From positions 1 through 64,000 of the forward strand of contig JANSYI010000026.1 in the NCBI GenBank assembly GCA_024742475.1: a stretch of DNA of 64,000 nt, given 5' to 3'. Shown here one piece after another: positions 16,630 through 24,665 of this stretch. Below the pieces are notes generated by a model. It did no database searches, was not told the origin of the DNA, and was given only the letters and a program-made list of their open reading frames with translations. Positions within the stretch are counted from its first letter, which is position 1, and each line of letters starts with the position of its first letter. This DNA is from a bacterium (GTDB taxonomy: Bacteria > Myxococcota_A > Polyangia > Nannocystales > Nannocystaceae). The translations under genes and the position numbers were made by a program.

Positions 16630-17649
16630 ATGCCCCGCCCACGTCTCAGCATTCACGGTCTGTTGTGGACCGTCTTCACAGCCATCGCGCTGTGTGGGCT
16701 GAGCGTGCCGTCGCCCTCGAGAGCCTCCGACGAAGAGGTCCGCGATGCGCGACGCCCCCCCTTGGTCGTCGTGCGGGCGGTCGGATCGGTCCCCGGATCC
16801 GACGCCCGCATGGCGTGTCGCTCCCTCCTGGCGCAGCTTCAGGTGCGCTGCGAGGTCCGCGAGGCGCGGCCGCTGGAGGTCCTGGCCTCGGCGATCGACC
16901 AGGAGCGCGGCCAGGTCGACGCGCGCAAGGGTCTCGAGCTCCTCTTTCGCGACCGAGCCGCCGACGCGCTGATCGAGATCGACCTCACCGACCAGGACAT
17001 CTTCGAGCCTGGCAAGCCGTTCGTCTTTGGCCTCGCGAGCCTCAGCGACCGCATCGCAATCATCTCGACGTCCCGGCTTCGCTCCGCCGACCCCGACGTC
17101 TACGCCTCCCGGCTCACCAAGCTCGTCATGCATGAGGGCGGCCACACGTTCGGCCTGCACCACCACGACCACGACGACTGCGTGATGCGGCGCGATCCGT
17201 CGGTGGCCTCGCTCGACGACGCGCCCACCACTCCGTGTGACCGCTGTCGTGGCAAGCTCACCCGGCGCGCCAAGACCCTCGCCCGCCCCGGGCAGCTCGC
17301 CCTCGATCGCGCCCGAGGCCTCCTTGCGCGCCGCGACCCCGACAGCGCCCGCCAGCTCCTGCTGGGCACCGTCTGGGCGGGAGAGTACAGCCCCCCGATC
17401 CTTCACGAGTTCGGCATCGCTTTCGCCAAGTCTGGCCAGCGTGACGACGCGATCGGCATCTTCCAGTTCCTCGTCGAGGAGTCGCCCGACCACGCCCGCG
17501 GGCACGTCAGCCTGGGCATGGCGCTTCAGGCCCGTGGCGAGGACGGCGACCACGCCAAGGCGATCGCACACTTCGAACGCGCGCTCGAGCTGCGACCCGA
17601 GTGGACCACCGTCGCCGCCCACCTCAACCAGATGCGCCGCAACGGCTGA
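16630..17649 (+). CDS. Secreted archaemetzincin-like metalloprotease with TPR tail
   Basis: 339 residues. The ATG at 16630 is followed by a signal peptide (PRPRLSIHGLLWTVFTAIALCG, ending near SRAS). The zinc site HEGGHTFGLHH (168-178) plus CVM and a CDRC pair about 16 residues later matches the archaemetzincin pattern. The first cysteine after the third histidine is a histidine here, so the structural second zinc site may be changed. The last 90 residues hold TPR-like repeats (LHEFGIAFAKSGQRDDAIGIFQ). Archaemetzincins are usually intracellular and lack TPRs, so a secreted form fused to TPRs is unusual. Predicted aminopeptidase or endopeptidase; the substrate is unknown. Confidence 0.82.
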   Translation: MPRPRLSIHGLLWTVFTAIALCGLSVPSPSRASDEEVRDARRPPLVVVRAVGSVPGSDARMACRSLLAQLQVRCEVREARPLEVLASAIDQERGQVDARKGLELLFRDRAADALIEIDLTDQDIFEPGKPFVFGLASLSDRIAIISTSRLRSADPDVYASRLTKLVMHEGGHTFGLHHHDHDDCVMRRDPSVASLDDAPTTPCDRCRGKLTRRAKTLARPGQLALDRARGLLARRDPDSARQLLLGTVWAGEYSPPILHEFGIAFAKSGQRDDAIGIFQFLVEESPDHARGHVSLGMALQARGEDGDHAKAIAHFERALELRPEWTTVAAHLNQMRRNG

Positions 17650-17661
17650 GCCACGTCGCCT

Positions 17662-18264
17662 TCAACCGGCCGAAGGCATGTCGTCCGCAGGTGGCTCGGG
17701 GGGCGGCGGGGGTGGCAACACCTCATCGACCCACCCGTCGAGCTCGGTGAGCGCAGCGGCCTCCACGCTCGCGAGACTGCCGACCGGCCTCCCCTGGGGG
17801 TCGAGCACGAAGACGGCCGGAAGCGCTGCCACGCCGAGGCGAAGCGCGAGCGCCCCGGCGGGATCCCAGCCCAGCAAGAACGGCGGAGGATCACGGTCCC
17901 ACTCGGCCTGGAGGGTCTCGGCATCGGGGTCGTTCGCGACGGTGATGACCACCAGCCGGGCCCTGCCGATCGCCTGTAGACGCGCTTCGTAGTGCTCGCG
18001 AAACTCCGCCCAGCCCGCCCGGTCGGTCGAGGACAGCAACAGCACCACCACCTTGCCACGGAGCCCTGCGAGCGGCTCGGCGTCACCGGAGACGAGCGGG
18101 ATGTCGAGGTCGATCGGGGCCCCGTCGGTCGGCGCGGCCGAAGCCTCGGCGGACGCCGCGTCGACGGCCGAAGTGGGCGGAGTCGGGGGGGGTGCCTCCG
18201 GGGGCGTTGGCGTGGGGCGCGGCGCGCAACCGGAGAGCAGCAACGCGACGCCGAGTCGCTTCAT
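17662..18264 (-). CDS. Thioredoxin-fold (TlpA-like) lipoprotein lacking CxxC
   Basis: 200 residues. Lipobox LSGC (Cys13) followed by a Pro/Ala-rich linker to about residue 48. Residues about 50-180 follow the TlpA/redoxin plan: LRGKVVVLLL strand, then the position of the active site, and the cis-proline region ALPAVFVLDPQGRPVG. Where WCxxC is expected the sequence reads SSTDRAGWAEF. The lipobox cysteine is the only Cys in the protein, so thiol redox chemistry is excluded. It ends in a Pro-rich tail. Its ATG overlaps the hemE TGA (ATGA), implying translational coupling to haem synthesis. A binding or chaperone role is inferred. Confidence 0.8.
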   Translation of the reverse strand: MKRLGVALLLSGCAPRPTPTPPEAPPPTPPTSAVDAASAEASAAPTDGAPIDLDIPLVSGDAEPLAGLRGKVVVLLLSSTDRAGWAEFREHYEARLQAIGRARLVVITVANDPDAETLQAEWDRDPPPFLLGWDPAGALALRLGVAALPAVFVLDPQGRPVGSLASVEAAALTELDGWVDEVLPPPPPPEPPADDMPSAG

Positions 18265-19283
18265 GCCGAGTGCACCACGTCCACGAGGTGCTTGACCTTG
18301 GCCGGGTCGGTGAGCCGGGAGATGCCGTGGCCAAGGTTGAAGATGTGGCCCTTGGCCGTCCGCCCTGCCTCGATGATCGAGGTCGCCCGGCGGGTGATCT
18401 CCTCTTCGGGGGCGAACAAAGCGATCGGATCGAGGTTGCCCTGCACCACCTTGTCCCGTCCGACCACGTCGAGCGCGTCGGCGAGCGCCATGTCCCAGCC
18501 GACACCGATGACGTCGGCGTTGGTCTCCTTGGCCAGCGCGAGCAGGCCCGCGTTGCCGCGCAGGAAGAGGATCACCGGGACCCCGAACGCCTTGACCTCG
18601 CTGACGAGCCGCTGAACGTGCGGCAGAACGTGGGTCCGGTAGTCCTCGACCGAGAACGCTGCGCCCCAGCTCTCGAAGATCTGCAGCGCGTTCGCCCCGG
18701 CCTCGACTTGACCCCGAAGGTAGTCGACCAGCAGCGTCGTGATGTTCTCGAGCAGGCCACCGAACACGGCCGGCTCGCAGAACGCCATCGACTTGGTGTG
18801 CACGAAGTCTTTGCTGCCGCTGCCTTCGATCATGTACGAGGCGGTGGTCATCGGCGCCCCGCAAAATCCGATGAGCGGGACACGGTTCGCGAGCGCGGCC
18901 TTGCATGCCTTGACGGCGTCGAAGACGTAGCCGAGCTCGTCGCCGGCGGGGCTGAACTTCAGGCGCTCGACGTCGGCCACCGTGCGAATGGGCTCGGCGA
19001 CCTTCGGCGCCGGCGAGAACTCGACCGTGACGCCCATCGCGTCGAAGACCGTGAGAATGTCCGAGAACAGGATCGCGGCATCGAAGCCGAAGCGATCGAT
19101 CGGCTGGAGTGTCACCTCGGCGCACAACTCCGGCGTACGGCACAGCTCCAGGAACGAGACCTTCGAGCGAATCTCGCGATACTCCGGCAGATATCGACCC
19201 GCCTGACGCATGAGCCAAAGAGGCGTGTGGGCGGGAGTCTCGCCGCGACACGCCTGCAGGAACGTGGTGTTCTGGAGCGCCAT
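18261..19283 (-). CDS. hemE: Uroporphyrinogen decarboxylase
   Basis: Decarboxylates the four acetate side chains of uroporphyrinogen III to give coproporphyrinogen III in haem biosynthesis; cytoplasmic. 340 residues, the normal size. The family signature PLWLMRQAGRYLPEYR (residues 21-36) with the substrate-contacting Arg residues is intact, as are the GFCGAPMTTASYM segment, GNLDP and the C-terminal FNLGHGI. The ATG is clear and is preceded 8 nt upstream by TATAGT. Its stop overlaps the start of the thioredoxin-fold lipoprotein. No other haem genes lie in the window. Confidence 0.97.
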   Translation of the reverse strand: MALQNTTFLQACRGETPAHTPLWLMRQAGRYLPEYREIRSKVSFLELCRTPELCAEVTLQPIDRFGFDAAILFSDILTVFDAMGVTVEFSPAPKVAEPIRTVADVERLKFSPAGDELGYVFDAVKACKAALANRVPLIGFCGAPMTTASYMIEGSGSKDFVHTKSMAFCEPAVFGGLLENITTLLVDYLRGQVEAGANALQIFESWGAAFSVEDYRTHVLPHVQRLVSEVKAFGVPVILFLRGNAGLLALAKETNADVIGVGWDMALADALDVVGRDKVVQGNLDPIALFAPEEEITRRATSIIEAGRTAKGHIFNLGHGISRLTDPAKVKHLVDVVHSA

Positions 19284-19291
19284 GGCCCGGG

Positions 19292-19297
19292 ACTATA
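19292..19297 (-). promoter_or_regulatory. -10 element TATAGT of hemE
   Basis: Minus strand, 8 nt before the hemE ATG; the 5' leader would be 0-2 nt. It faces the divergent TATTAT element for the cysteine-rich lipoprotein in a 60-bp intergenic region. Confidence 0.55.
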
Positions 19298-19330
19298 CCC
19301 CCGCGGGTTTGGCGGATCGCCGTTGCAAGC

Positions 19331-19336
19331 TATTAT
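19331..19336 (+). promoter_or_regulatory. -10 element TATTAT of a leaderless promoter
   Basis: TTGGCG at 19309-19314, a 16-bp spacer, TATTAT, then 7 nt to the GTG at 19344. It is one of the best -10 matches in the window and fixes the start of the cysteine-rich lipoprotein. Confidence 0.6.
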
Positions 19337-19343
19337 CCACGCC

Positions 19344-20333
19344 GTGCGGCGCTCGCTCGCAATTTGGGCGGTTCTCCTGTTCGGAGGGAGCCCCGCCTGT
19401 TTGCGTCTCGACAACACGATCGCGTGTGGCGACGGATACGTGGACGAGCGTGCGGGCGAGCAGTGCGAGCCCTCGATCCCCTCGAGCTACGAGGACGAGT
19501 GCCCCGGGCTGGGCGTGGCCGACTGCGACCCCGTGACCTGCCAGTGGATCAACGACCGGACGCAGTGCGCGGTCTGTGGCGACGGCATGGTCGATGTCGA
19601 CAAGGGCGAGGAGTGTGACGGAGACACGTTCAACGGCAACGCCTGTCCCGGCGGCAACGGTGCGCTGCAATGCACCTCGGACTGCATGCTCGACTTCAGC
19701 CAGTGCGACGCGTGCGGCAACGGCATCGTGGACGAAGGCGAGGAATGCGACTACGCCAACAACGGCGGCTTCGCGACCGAGCGTCTGTGCGCGGGCTCGG
19801 TGGACGACGAGGTCCCCCCACTGCCCTCGCCCAACAAGCCCTATGCCTCGGGCACCTCGTCGCTGTGCGGGACCGACTGTAGGTGGGACCGCTCGGGCTG
19901 CGGCTTCTGTGGCGACGGCGTCCGGGATGACAGCACCCCCGTGCAAGGAGGCGTGAGCAGCCCACCGGAGTGGTGCGACGGTGAGAAGTTCGACGACGTG
20001 CGCCTCGCGTCGGAGTTCGGCGTCCTGTGCCAAGACAACCCCGACACGCGGCCCGCGGTGACCTGCGGCGACGACTGCCAGAGCTTCGTCGAAGTCGACA
20101 ACGGCTGCTGCCTGCGAGCGAACGCCGCCTGCCCCGACCTCGGCTTGGGCGAGCCGGGTGGGCCCGGCGATGGGGGCAGCGCGACCTCGGGCGACACGGA
20201 CGGCGAGACGACGAGCACCGACGACGACCCCCCGCCGCTCCCGTGCTGCTGGGCGGTCACCCACCCCGAGGACGACGACCCTTGTTACACGAGCTTCGAG
20301 GCCGACGGCTCGGCTCGGCAGCTCTGCCGCTGA
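19344..20333 (+). CDS. Cysteine-rich lipoprotein with Myxococcus cysteine-rich repeats
   Basis: 329 residues from a GTG start. The signal segment ends at Cys19 (SPAC, a relaxed lipobox). Four or more disulphide-rich repeats of the type CGDGxVDxxxGEECD are visible (ACGDGYVDERAGEQCE, VCGDGMVDVDKGEECD, ACGNGIVDEGEECD, FCGDGVRDD), matching the repeat family found on myxobacterial surfaces. A Gly/Ser/Thr/Asp linker occupies about 275-305 and a short Cys-containing tail follows. Likely an extracellular binding or structural protein. It is divergent from hemE; the downstream LamG gene is on the other strand 34 bp away. Confidence 0.85.
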   Translation: MRRSLAIWAVLLFGGSPACLRLDNTIACGDGYVDERAGEQCEPSIPSSYEDECPGLGVADCDPVTCQWINDRTQCAVCGDGMVDVDKGEECDGDTFNGNACPGGNGALQCTSDCMLDFSQCDACGNGIVDEGEECDYANNGGFATERLCAGSVDDEVPPLPSPNKPYASGTSSLCGTDCRWDRSGCGFCGDGVRDDSTPVQGGVSSPPEWCDGEKFDDVRLASEFGVLCQDNPDTRPAVTCGDDCQSFVEVDNGCCLRANAACPDLGLGEPGGPGDGGSATSGDTDGETTSTDDDPPPLPCCWAVTHPEDDDPCYTSFEADGSARQLCR

Positions 20334-20367
20334 ATAGACGAGCCGTCGTGGGTTTCGCCACGAGCGC

Positions 20368-21414
20368 TCAGTCCAGCGGGTCGCCGGCCCGTACGGTCGT
20401 CAACTCGCCGTCGCTCAGGATTCGGCGGTAGATACGGAGGTCGTCCAGCGCCCCCTCGAGCGGAAACCCAAACGCCGGAAGACCACCGACGAACAGCGGC
20501 GCGTTCTGGGACGAGGGCACCGTGATCGGCCCGGACGAGACGAGCTCTTCGTCGACGAACACTTCCTGCTGCCCGCTCTGCATCCGGACCGCAACGAAGT
20601 GCCAGACCCCGTCTTGGACCCGGTCGGTGATCCCGATTCCCATGCTCTCGGCTCCGAGCACCAAGTCGTACAACGCGTCGCCGTCGAGATCTTGCACGCT
20701 CAGGTCGAAGGCGGTCGCGTCGGGTGCGTATTGCTGGGCCACGACGTTGGCGCGCAGGAGACCGTTCATCTCGTCGAACCGCAGCCACACCGTGAAGGTG
20801 AAGTCTCCCGAGAAGTCGAACGCGGGGTGGGCCGCGACCTCGATGAACTCGTCGTTGAAGAGCGCCGCGCTCCCCAACGGACCACTGGTCCCCGCGGGAC
20901 AGACCGGCGCACACGACACGGTGTGGTTGTAGTCGCTCTTGTCGGCGTCGCCCGGCTCGAAGTCGAGCCACAACACGAGGTCGCTCTCGGTGACCTCACC
21001 CGTCGATGCATCCGCGCCCGTCGTCTCGGCGCTGTCGGTCTCGTCGGGGCCGGTGGTGAGCGTCCCGGTGGTTGGCTCGACGGTCGTCGCGGGCGTCGAG
21101 GTGCCCGAGTTGCCCGAGGCGCTCGCGCCGGTCGAGGAGGAGGAAGAGGATCCACCGCCCTCGGTCACTCCGCTGGACGCCGACATGCTGCTGCCGTCCG
21201 CCGGGACGCACAAGCCCCCGAACGCGTCGGAGAACTCGGCGTATCGCTGTCCCGAGGCGCAGCCCGAGTCGGGGAAGCTGCAGTACCCGACCACCTCACA
21301 GGTGCCCGCCGGGCGACTGCCACGGACGCAGTCGAGATCGTTCTCACATTGGAACGCCGTCGCGCCGCATCCGCTGAGGACGCTCAACACACCGACGGTC
21401 CACGCAAACCTCAT
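20368..21414 (-). CDS. LamG-type lectin domain lipoprotein
   Basis: 348 residues. The ATG at 21414 gives a lipobox LSGC (Cys16); an upstream GTG would spoil the signal peptide. Residues about 20-68 are a Cys-rich module (FQCENDLDC..CSFPDSGC..RYAEF). A Ser/Thr/Gly linker runs to about 140. A concanavalin/LamG jelly-roll follows (LVLWLDFEPGD, FDFSGDFTFTVWLRF, GVWHFVAVRMQSGQQEVFVDEEL, ALDDLRIYRRIL). The Cys-rich module is closely repeated in the protein at 50960-52327, so the two are paralogues in part. Probable sugar- or surface-binding protein. Confidence 0.85.
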   Translation of the reverse strand: MRFAWTVGVLSVLSGCGATAFQCENDLDCVRGSRPAGTCEVVGYCSFPDSGCASGQRYAEFSDAFGGLCVPADGSSMSASSGVTEGGGSSSSSSTGASASGNSGTSTPATTVEPTTGTLTTGPDETDSAETTGADASTGEVTESDLVLWLDFEPGDADKSDYNHTVSCAPVCPAGTSGPLGSAALFNDEFIEVAAHPAFDFSGDFTFTVWLRFDEMNGLLRANVVAQQYAPDATAFDLSVQDLDGDALYDLVLGAESMGIGITDRVQDGVWHFVAVRMQSGQQEVFVDEELVSSGPITVPSSQNAPLFVGGLPAFGFPLEGALDDLRIYRRILSDGELTTVRAGDPLD

Positions 21415-21424
21415 CCGAGCCCTG

Positions 21425-21430
21425 AGTGTA
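21425..21430 (-). promoter_or_regulatory. -10-like hexamer TACACT, 10 nt before the LamG gene ATG
   Basis: Minus strand; the leader would be about 3 nt. The spacing is longer than at the other sites, so this is a weaker call. Confidence 0.35.
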
Positions 21431-21504
21431 CCTGGAGCGGGGATTGTTGCCCGCCTCACATGTTTTTTGGAACTCGGGGCGAGCGAAACCGCGAGCTGGG
21501 CAGC

Positions 21505-22122
21505 CTAGAATCGTGTCACTCGGAGACCGATGAGCAGGGTCTGCCGGGGGTACGTGGTCCCGGGCACGAAGCGAGCGTCGTACGTGACGCCGACGCCCAT
21601 CGCCGCGGTGGCGCTGAGCCAGAACTCGTAGCCAGCCTCGGCTTTGCCGCCGAGACCCATGGAGAGGCCCGGGCGCGTTTCACCGGACTCCTCGTCGGCC
21701 CGCGGCACGCCCGCAAAGCCGAGCCCCCCGCGGGCGTAGAACCCTCGCCACATGTACCCGGTAGCCTCCACGTCGCCGCCGAACGCCACGCCCGAGTCAC
21801 GCACGAGGTAGGGCATGACGTGCAGCGAAGCGCCCAGCGTGAAGTTCTTGGTGACGCCGCCGCCGAAGTCGAGCTCCATGCGCGTCGCTGGGATGAAGTC
21901 GTCGTAGTAGAAGAACGTGCCGCCGAAGCCGACGCCGCCGCCGATGTAGAAGCCGCGGCGGTCTTGGGCGCCTTCGATCTCGATGCCCTGCCGGCCGCGC
22001 ACGGCCGCAGACGCCTCGCCCGGGCCCCCGAACGCGGCGACGAGGCCGGCTGCCAGCGGCAGGCCGACCAGGGACCAGCGGGTGCGTCGTCGGAGGCGTC
22101 GGGGGGTCATCGCAAACACCAT
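21505..22122 (-). CDS. Small outer-membrane beta-barrel-like protein
   Basis: 205 residues. Basic N-terminus (PRRLRRRTRWS), a hydrophobic stretch and a probable cleavage near ASAA. The mature part is alternating Gly/aromatic beta sequence (GFYIGGGVGFGGTFFYYDDF, YMWRGFYARGGLGF) and ends in the terminal Phe typical of outer-membrane barrels. The ATG at 22122 is preferred because GAGG lies 8 nt before it, overlapping the TGA of the upstream gene. It is last in the DUF493-lpoB-COG3014 series with a gap of 10 bp. By context it may be a porin-like or structural partner of the LpoB/COG3014 lipoproteins. Confidence 0.78.
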   Translation of the reverse strand: MVFAMTPRRLRRRTRWSLVGLPLAAGLVAAFGGPGEASAAVRGRQGIEIEGAQDRRGFYIGGGVGFGGTFFYYDDFIPATRMELDFGGGVTKNFTLGASLHVMPYLVRDSGVAFGGDVEATGYMWRGFYARGGLGFAGVPRADEESGETRPGLSMGLGGKAEAGYEFWLSATAAMGVGVTYDARFVPGTTYPRQTLLIGLRVTRF

Positions 22123-22132
22123 GACACAAGCC

Positions 22133-23650
22133 TCAGCGCAAGGTGGTGACGTCCAGCACGACGAAGCCCCCCTCGGGGACGGTCACGTCGGTGGTGTGGG
22201 TCTCGCGGCCACCTGGACCCGCGACCTCGACCGCGACGCTGTGCGCGCCGGCGGGGAGCCGAGACCGCGCAATGAACACCCGGTCGGGCAGCGTGCTCCA
22301 AGACCGCGTGTCGGGCTTGTCGAGTGCGACCAACGTGCCCTCGACCGCCGCCGCGGCGAGAAACCCGACCAATCCACCCGCGCCCTCGGCCTGATTCCCC
22401 GCCGCCCGGGCACCCTCCGCCGCCGCCGCCCGAGCGATCATGCGCGTGAGCGCGGCGCCGATGATTTTGGGCTTGAGCTCCTCGAACTCCGCGACGATCT
22501 CGCTGCCGAGATCCGAGGCGAGGTCGTTGGGAATCGCGTGACCATCGACCCTCACCGTGGCCGTCTCGAAGATGTTCTCCGCCGAGGCCAGCTCGGGATA
22601 GACGACGAACTTGAACATGCCGTACTCGAGCAGGGTGGTGTCGCCGCTGACGAACGCGCCGGCGAGGCCGATCGCCAGGCCGATCGGGATGCGCTCGGGG
22701 ATGCGGTAGGGCACCCGCCCGATCTTCGTCACCACCAGGACTTCCCCCCCCTTGCTCGCTGCCGCGTTCCATCCCGAACGCGGAGCGATCGAGCTCAGCG
22801 CGGCGCTCGGTGGCGCGCTCGTCTCGGGAGGCTCTGCGGCCTCCTTCGCCGGAGCGCTGGGCCGCTGGATCGACGGGTCATCCGCAATGGCGGGCTTCGG
22901 CGCGGGTGCCGGAGCCGGTTTCGGCGCGGTCTTCGGGGTGGCGGGCAGGTAGTCCTTGATCCGCGCCCCGCGGTACGCCCCCTTGCTGGCCAGCGCGGGG
23001 ATGACCTCGCGCAGGGTGCGAAAGTCTCGTTCGGTCAGGGCCTCGTCGTAGTATCGAAGCGCCTCGTCGTAGTTGCCCTGCCTCTCGTGGACATACCCCG
23101 CGAGGTACGACCCGAAGGCGCCGTGCTCATTCTCGGGGTCGTAGTCGCGAAGGTAGTTGCGCATCACGGTGAACCGCTTCGCCTCGACCTTGGCACCACT
23201 GAGGTCGCCGCGAACGAGGTAGTTGATGAGGTTCATCGCGTTGAGCGCGAGCTTCTCGGTGGGCGACGTCTTGTACTTGGTGGCGCTGTCGCTGTAGATG
23301 TACTTGCCGATCTTTCCGGCGGTGTCCTTGGCGATGTCGAGCAGCTCGAGCTGTTTGTCGGCGAACTCGAAGTTCGCGGCGCTGCTCTCCCATTCGCCCA
23401 TCGCCTGCAGCACCGTGGCGCGCTCGAGGATGACGAGTTCACCGTTCTTCTTGAGCTTGTTCGGTATTTCCTCGGGCTTGCGGACCTTGAGCACCTTGTT
23501 CCAAAGGGCCAGGCTTCCGGCGTAGTCGCCACGCCGGAGCGCCCGACGAGCGTCGTCGGTGCGCTCGGAGTAGGTCGCGCAGGACAGGAGCAGCAGCGAT
23601 GCACCGAGCATCGCTACGCCTCGAGACAAAGATGGCACCACGGCGGGCAC
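22133..23650 (-). CDS. COG3014-family envelope lipoprotein
   Basis: 505 residues. GTG start at 23650 gives a signal peptide with lipobox LLSC (Cys24); the ATG at 23611 would leave no positive n-region. Residues 25-230 are TPR-like (RRALRRGDYAGSLALWNKVL, YVHERQGNYDEALRYYDEAL). A Pro/Ala linker spans about 235-285. The C-terminal half has Ala-rich helices (ARAAAAEGARAAG) and a beta tail (LPAGAHSVAVEVAGPGG). COG3014 proteins are typically encoded beside LpoB, as here (12-bp gap), and are thought to belong to the same peptidoglycan-synthesis regulator set, though their function is not established. Confidence 0.8.
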   Translation of the reverse strand: MPAVVPSLSRGVAMLGASLLLLSCATYSERTDDARRALRRGDYAGSLALWNKVLKVRKPEEIPNKLKKNGELVILERATVLQAMGEWESSAANFEFADKQLELLDIAKDTAGKIGKYIYSDSATKYKTSPTEKLALNAMNLINYLVRGDLSGAKVEAKRFTVMRNYLRDYDPENEHGAFGSYLAGYVHERQGNYDEALRYYDEALTERDFRTLREVIPALASKGAYRGARIKDYLPATPKTAPKPAPAPAPKPAIADDPSIQRPSAPAKEAAEPPETSAPPSAALSSIAPRSGWNAAASKGGEVLVVTKIGRVPYRIPERIPIGLAIGLAGAFVSGDTTLLEYGMFKFVVYPELASAENIFETATVRVDGHAIPNDLASDLGSEIVAEFEELKPKIIGAALTRMIARAAAAEGARAAGNQAEGAGGLVGFLAAAAVEGTLVALDKPDTRSWSTLPDRVFIARSRLPAGAHSVAVEVAGPGGRETHTTDVTVPEGGFVVLDVTTLR

Positions 23651-23662
23651 GGCGGGGGCCTG

Positions 23663-24283
23663 CTAGCGGACGATGGCCTTGGTGCGCTCCGACTTGGTCT
23701 GAAAGCGAACGAGGCTGTTCTCGACCTCGATCACCTGCATGAACAAGGTGTACTGGACCCGGCGCTCCCCCTTCTGACGCTCGTCGACCGCCTGGAGCTT
23801 GCCGGTGAGGAAGTACTGCGCGCCGATCTGCCGACCGAGCTGCGCGGCCATGGCGGGGTTGAAGTCGGCACCCTGCTGCATGTTCGCCTCGGCCATCATC
23901 TCTCGTTGGCGCTCGCGGCTGACGACGGCGACGACGCCACCGTTGATGAGTTCGGTCTCCATGTCGGAGAGCAGCGTGAGCATCTGGTCGTCGAGGTGCT
24001 CGGAGGTGTCGTTCTTGATCGGCCAGATCGCGACCACCGGCGGGCTCTCGGCGCTCTTCCAGTTGTTCCAGATCGGCGAGCTCGTCAGCGACGCCATGTT
24101 CTTCTTCATGAGGTCCTCGAGGTCGACCCGGTCGAGCCCGGTGGACATGGCGGCGTTGTCGAGGTTGGGGTTCTCGGTGCCGTCTCCGCCGCGCACCGCC
24201 TTGGGTCGGCAGCCGGAACCGGCAGCGAGCGCGAGCGCGAGGGTGACAGGGGCGAGGATCAGGCGTTGCATCGGTGCGAACAT
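23663..24283 (-). CDS. lpoB: Penicillin-binding protein activator LpoB family lipoprotein
   Basis: 206 residues from ATG 24283, or 202 from ATG 24271, which gives the more typical lipoprotein start MQRLILAPVT; the lipobox is GSGC (Cys25). The mature domain has the LpoB fold elements: PPVVAIWPIKNDTSEHLD, a helix with LLSDMETELINGG, VVSRERQREMMAEA, and QLGRQIGAQYFLTGKL. In E. coli LpoB is an outer-membrane lipoprotein that reaches through the sac to stimulate PBP1b; here the role is by homology. It is 37 bp downstream of a DUF493 gene and 12 bp upstream of COG3014. No PBP gene is in the window. Confidence 0.85.
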   Translation of the reverse strand: MFAPMQRLILAPVTLALALAAGSGCRPKAVRGGDGTENPNLDNAAMSTGLDRVDLEDLMKKNMASLTSSPIWNNWKSAESPPVVAIWPIKNDTSEHLDDQMLTLLSDMETELINGGVVAVVSRERQREMMAEANMQQGADFNPAMAAQLGRQIGAQYFLTGKLQAVDERQKGERRVQYTLFMQVIEVENSLVRFQTKSERTKAIVR

Positions 24284-24320
24284 TGGAACAGGTGGGATTC
24301 GGGTTTCGTCGTGACGCTCG

Positions 24321-24611
24321 TCACAAGATCAGCAGGAGAGAGTCGAGCGCATGGAGTCGTTCGTAGGTCGCGATGACCTCGTCGACCGTGTTCGCGCTGA
24401 GCGTGAGCGTGACGCAGCTTCGACGTCCGCCGCTCGAAGACCTTGTGTGCGCTGTGACACGGTCCGCACCGACGACGTCGACCGCGCAGTTTTCGGCGTC
24501 TCGCTCGAAGGTCGAGCCGGTCGCGCCGAACGCCTTGATCACGTACTGGCCCGGGAACTGGTGACTCTGGAGCAGAAGATCCCGGTCCGGAGCGGCTTTC
24601 CGGTCGCTCAT
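24321..24611 (-). CDS. DUF493 (YbeD-like) domain protein
   Basis: 96 residues. The segment QFPGQYVIKAFGA (18-30) and the following pattern with RRSCVTLTLSANTVDEVIATY match the small ferredoxin-like DUF493 fold; E. coli YbeD is the namesake and is thought to be a regulatory ACT-like protein. The ATG at 24611 was chosen; another in-frame ATG at 24623 is possible. It is cytoplasmic and without cysteine motifs. It lies 37 bp before lpoB on the same strand and is divergent, by 54 bp, from the RND adaptor gene. Confidence 0.82.
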   Translation of the reverse strand: MSDRKAAPDRDLLLQSHQFPGQYVIKAFGATGSTFERDAENCAVDVVGADRVTAHTRSSSGGRRSCVTLTLSANTVDEVIATYERLHALDSLLLIL

Positions 24612-24665
24612 GGCGCTGAGCATGGCATAAAACCCGCGGCGCGACTGACCGTCCGCACCCGCCCC

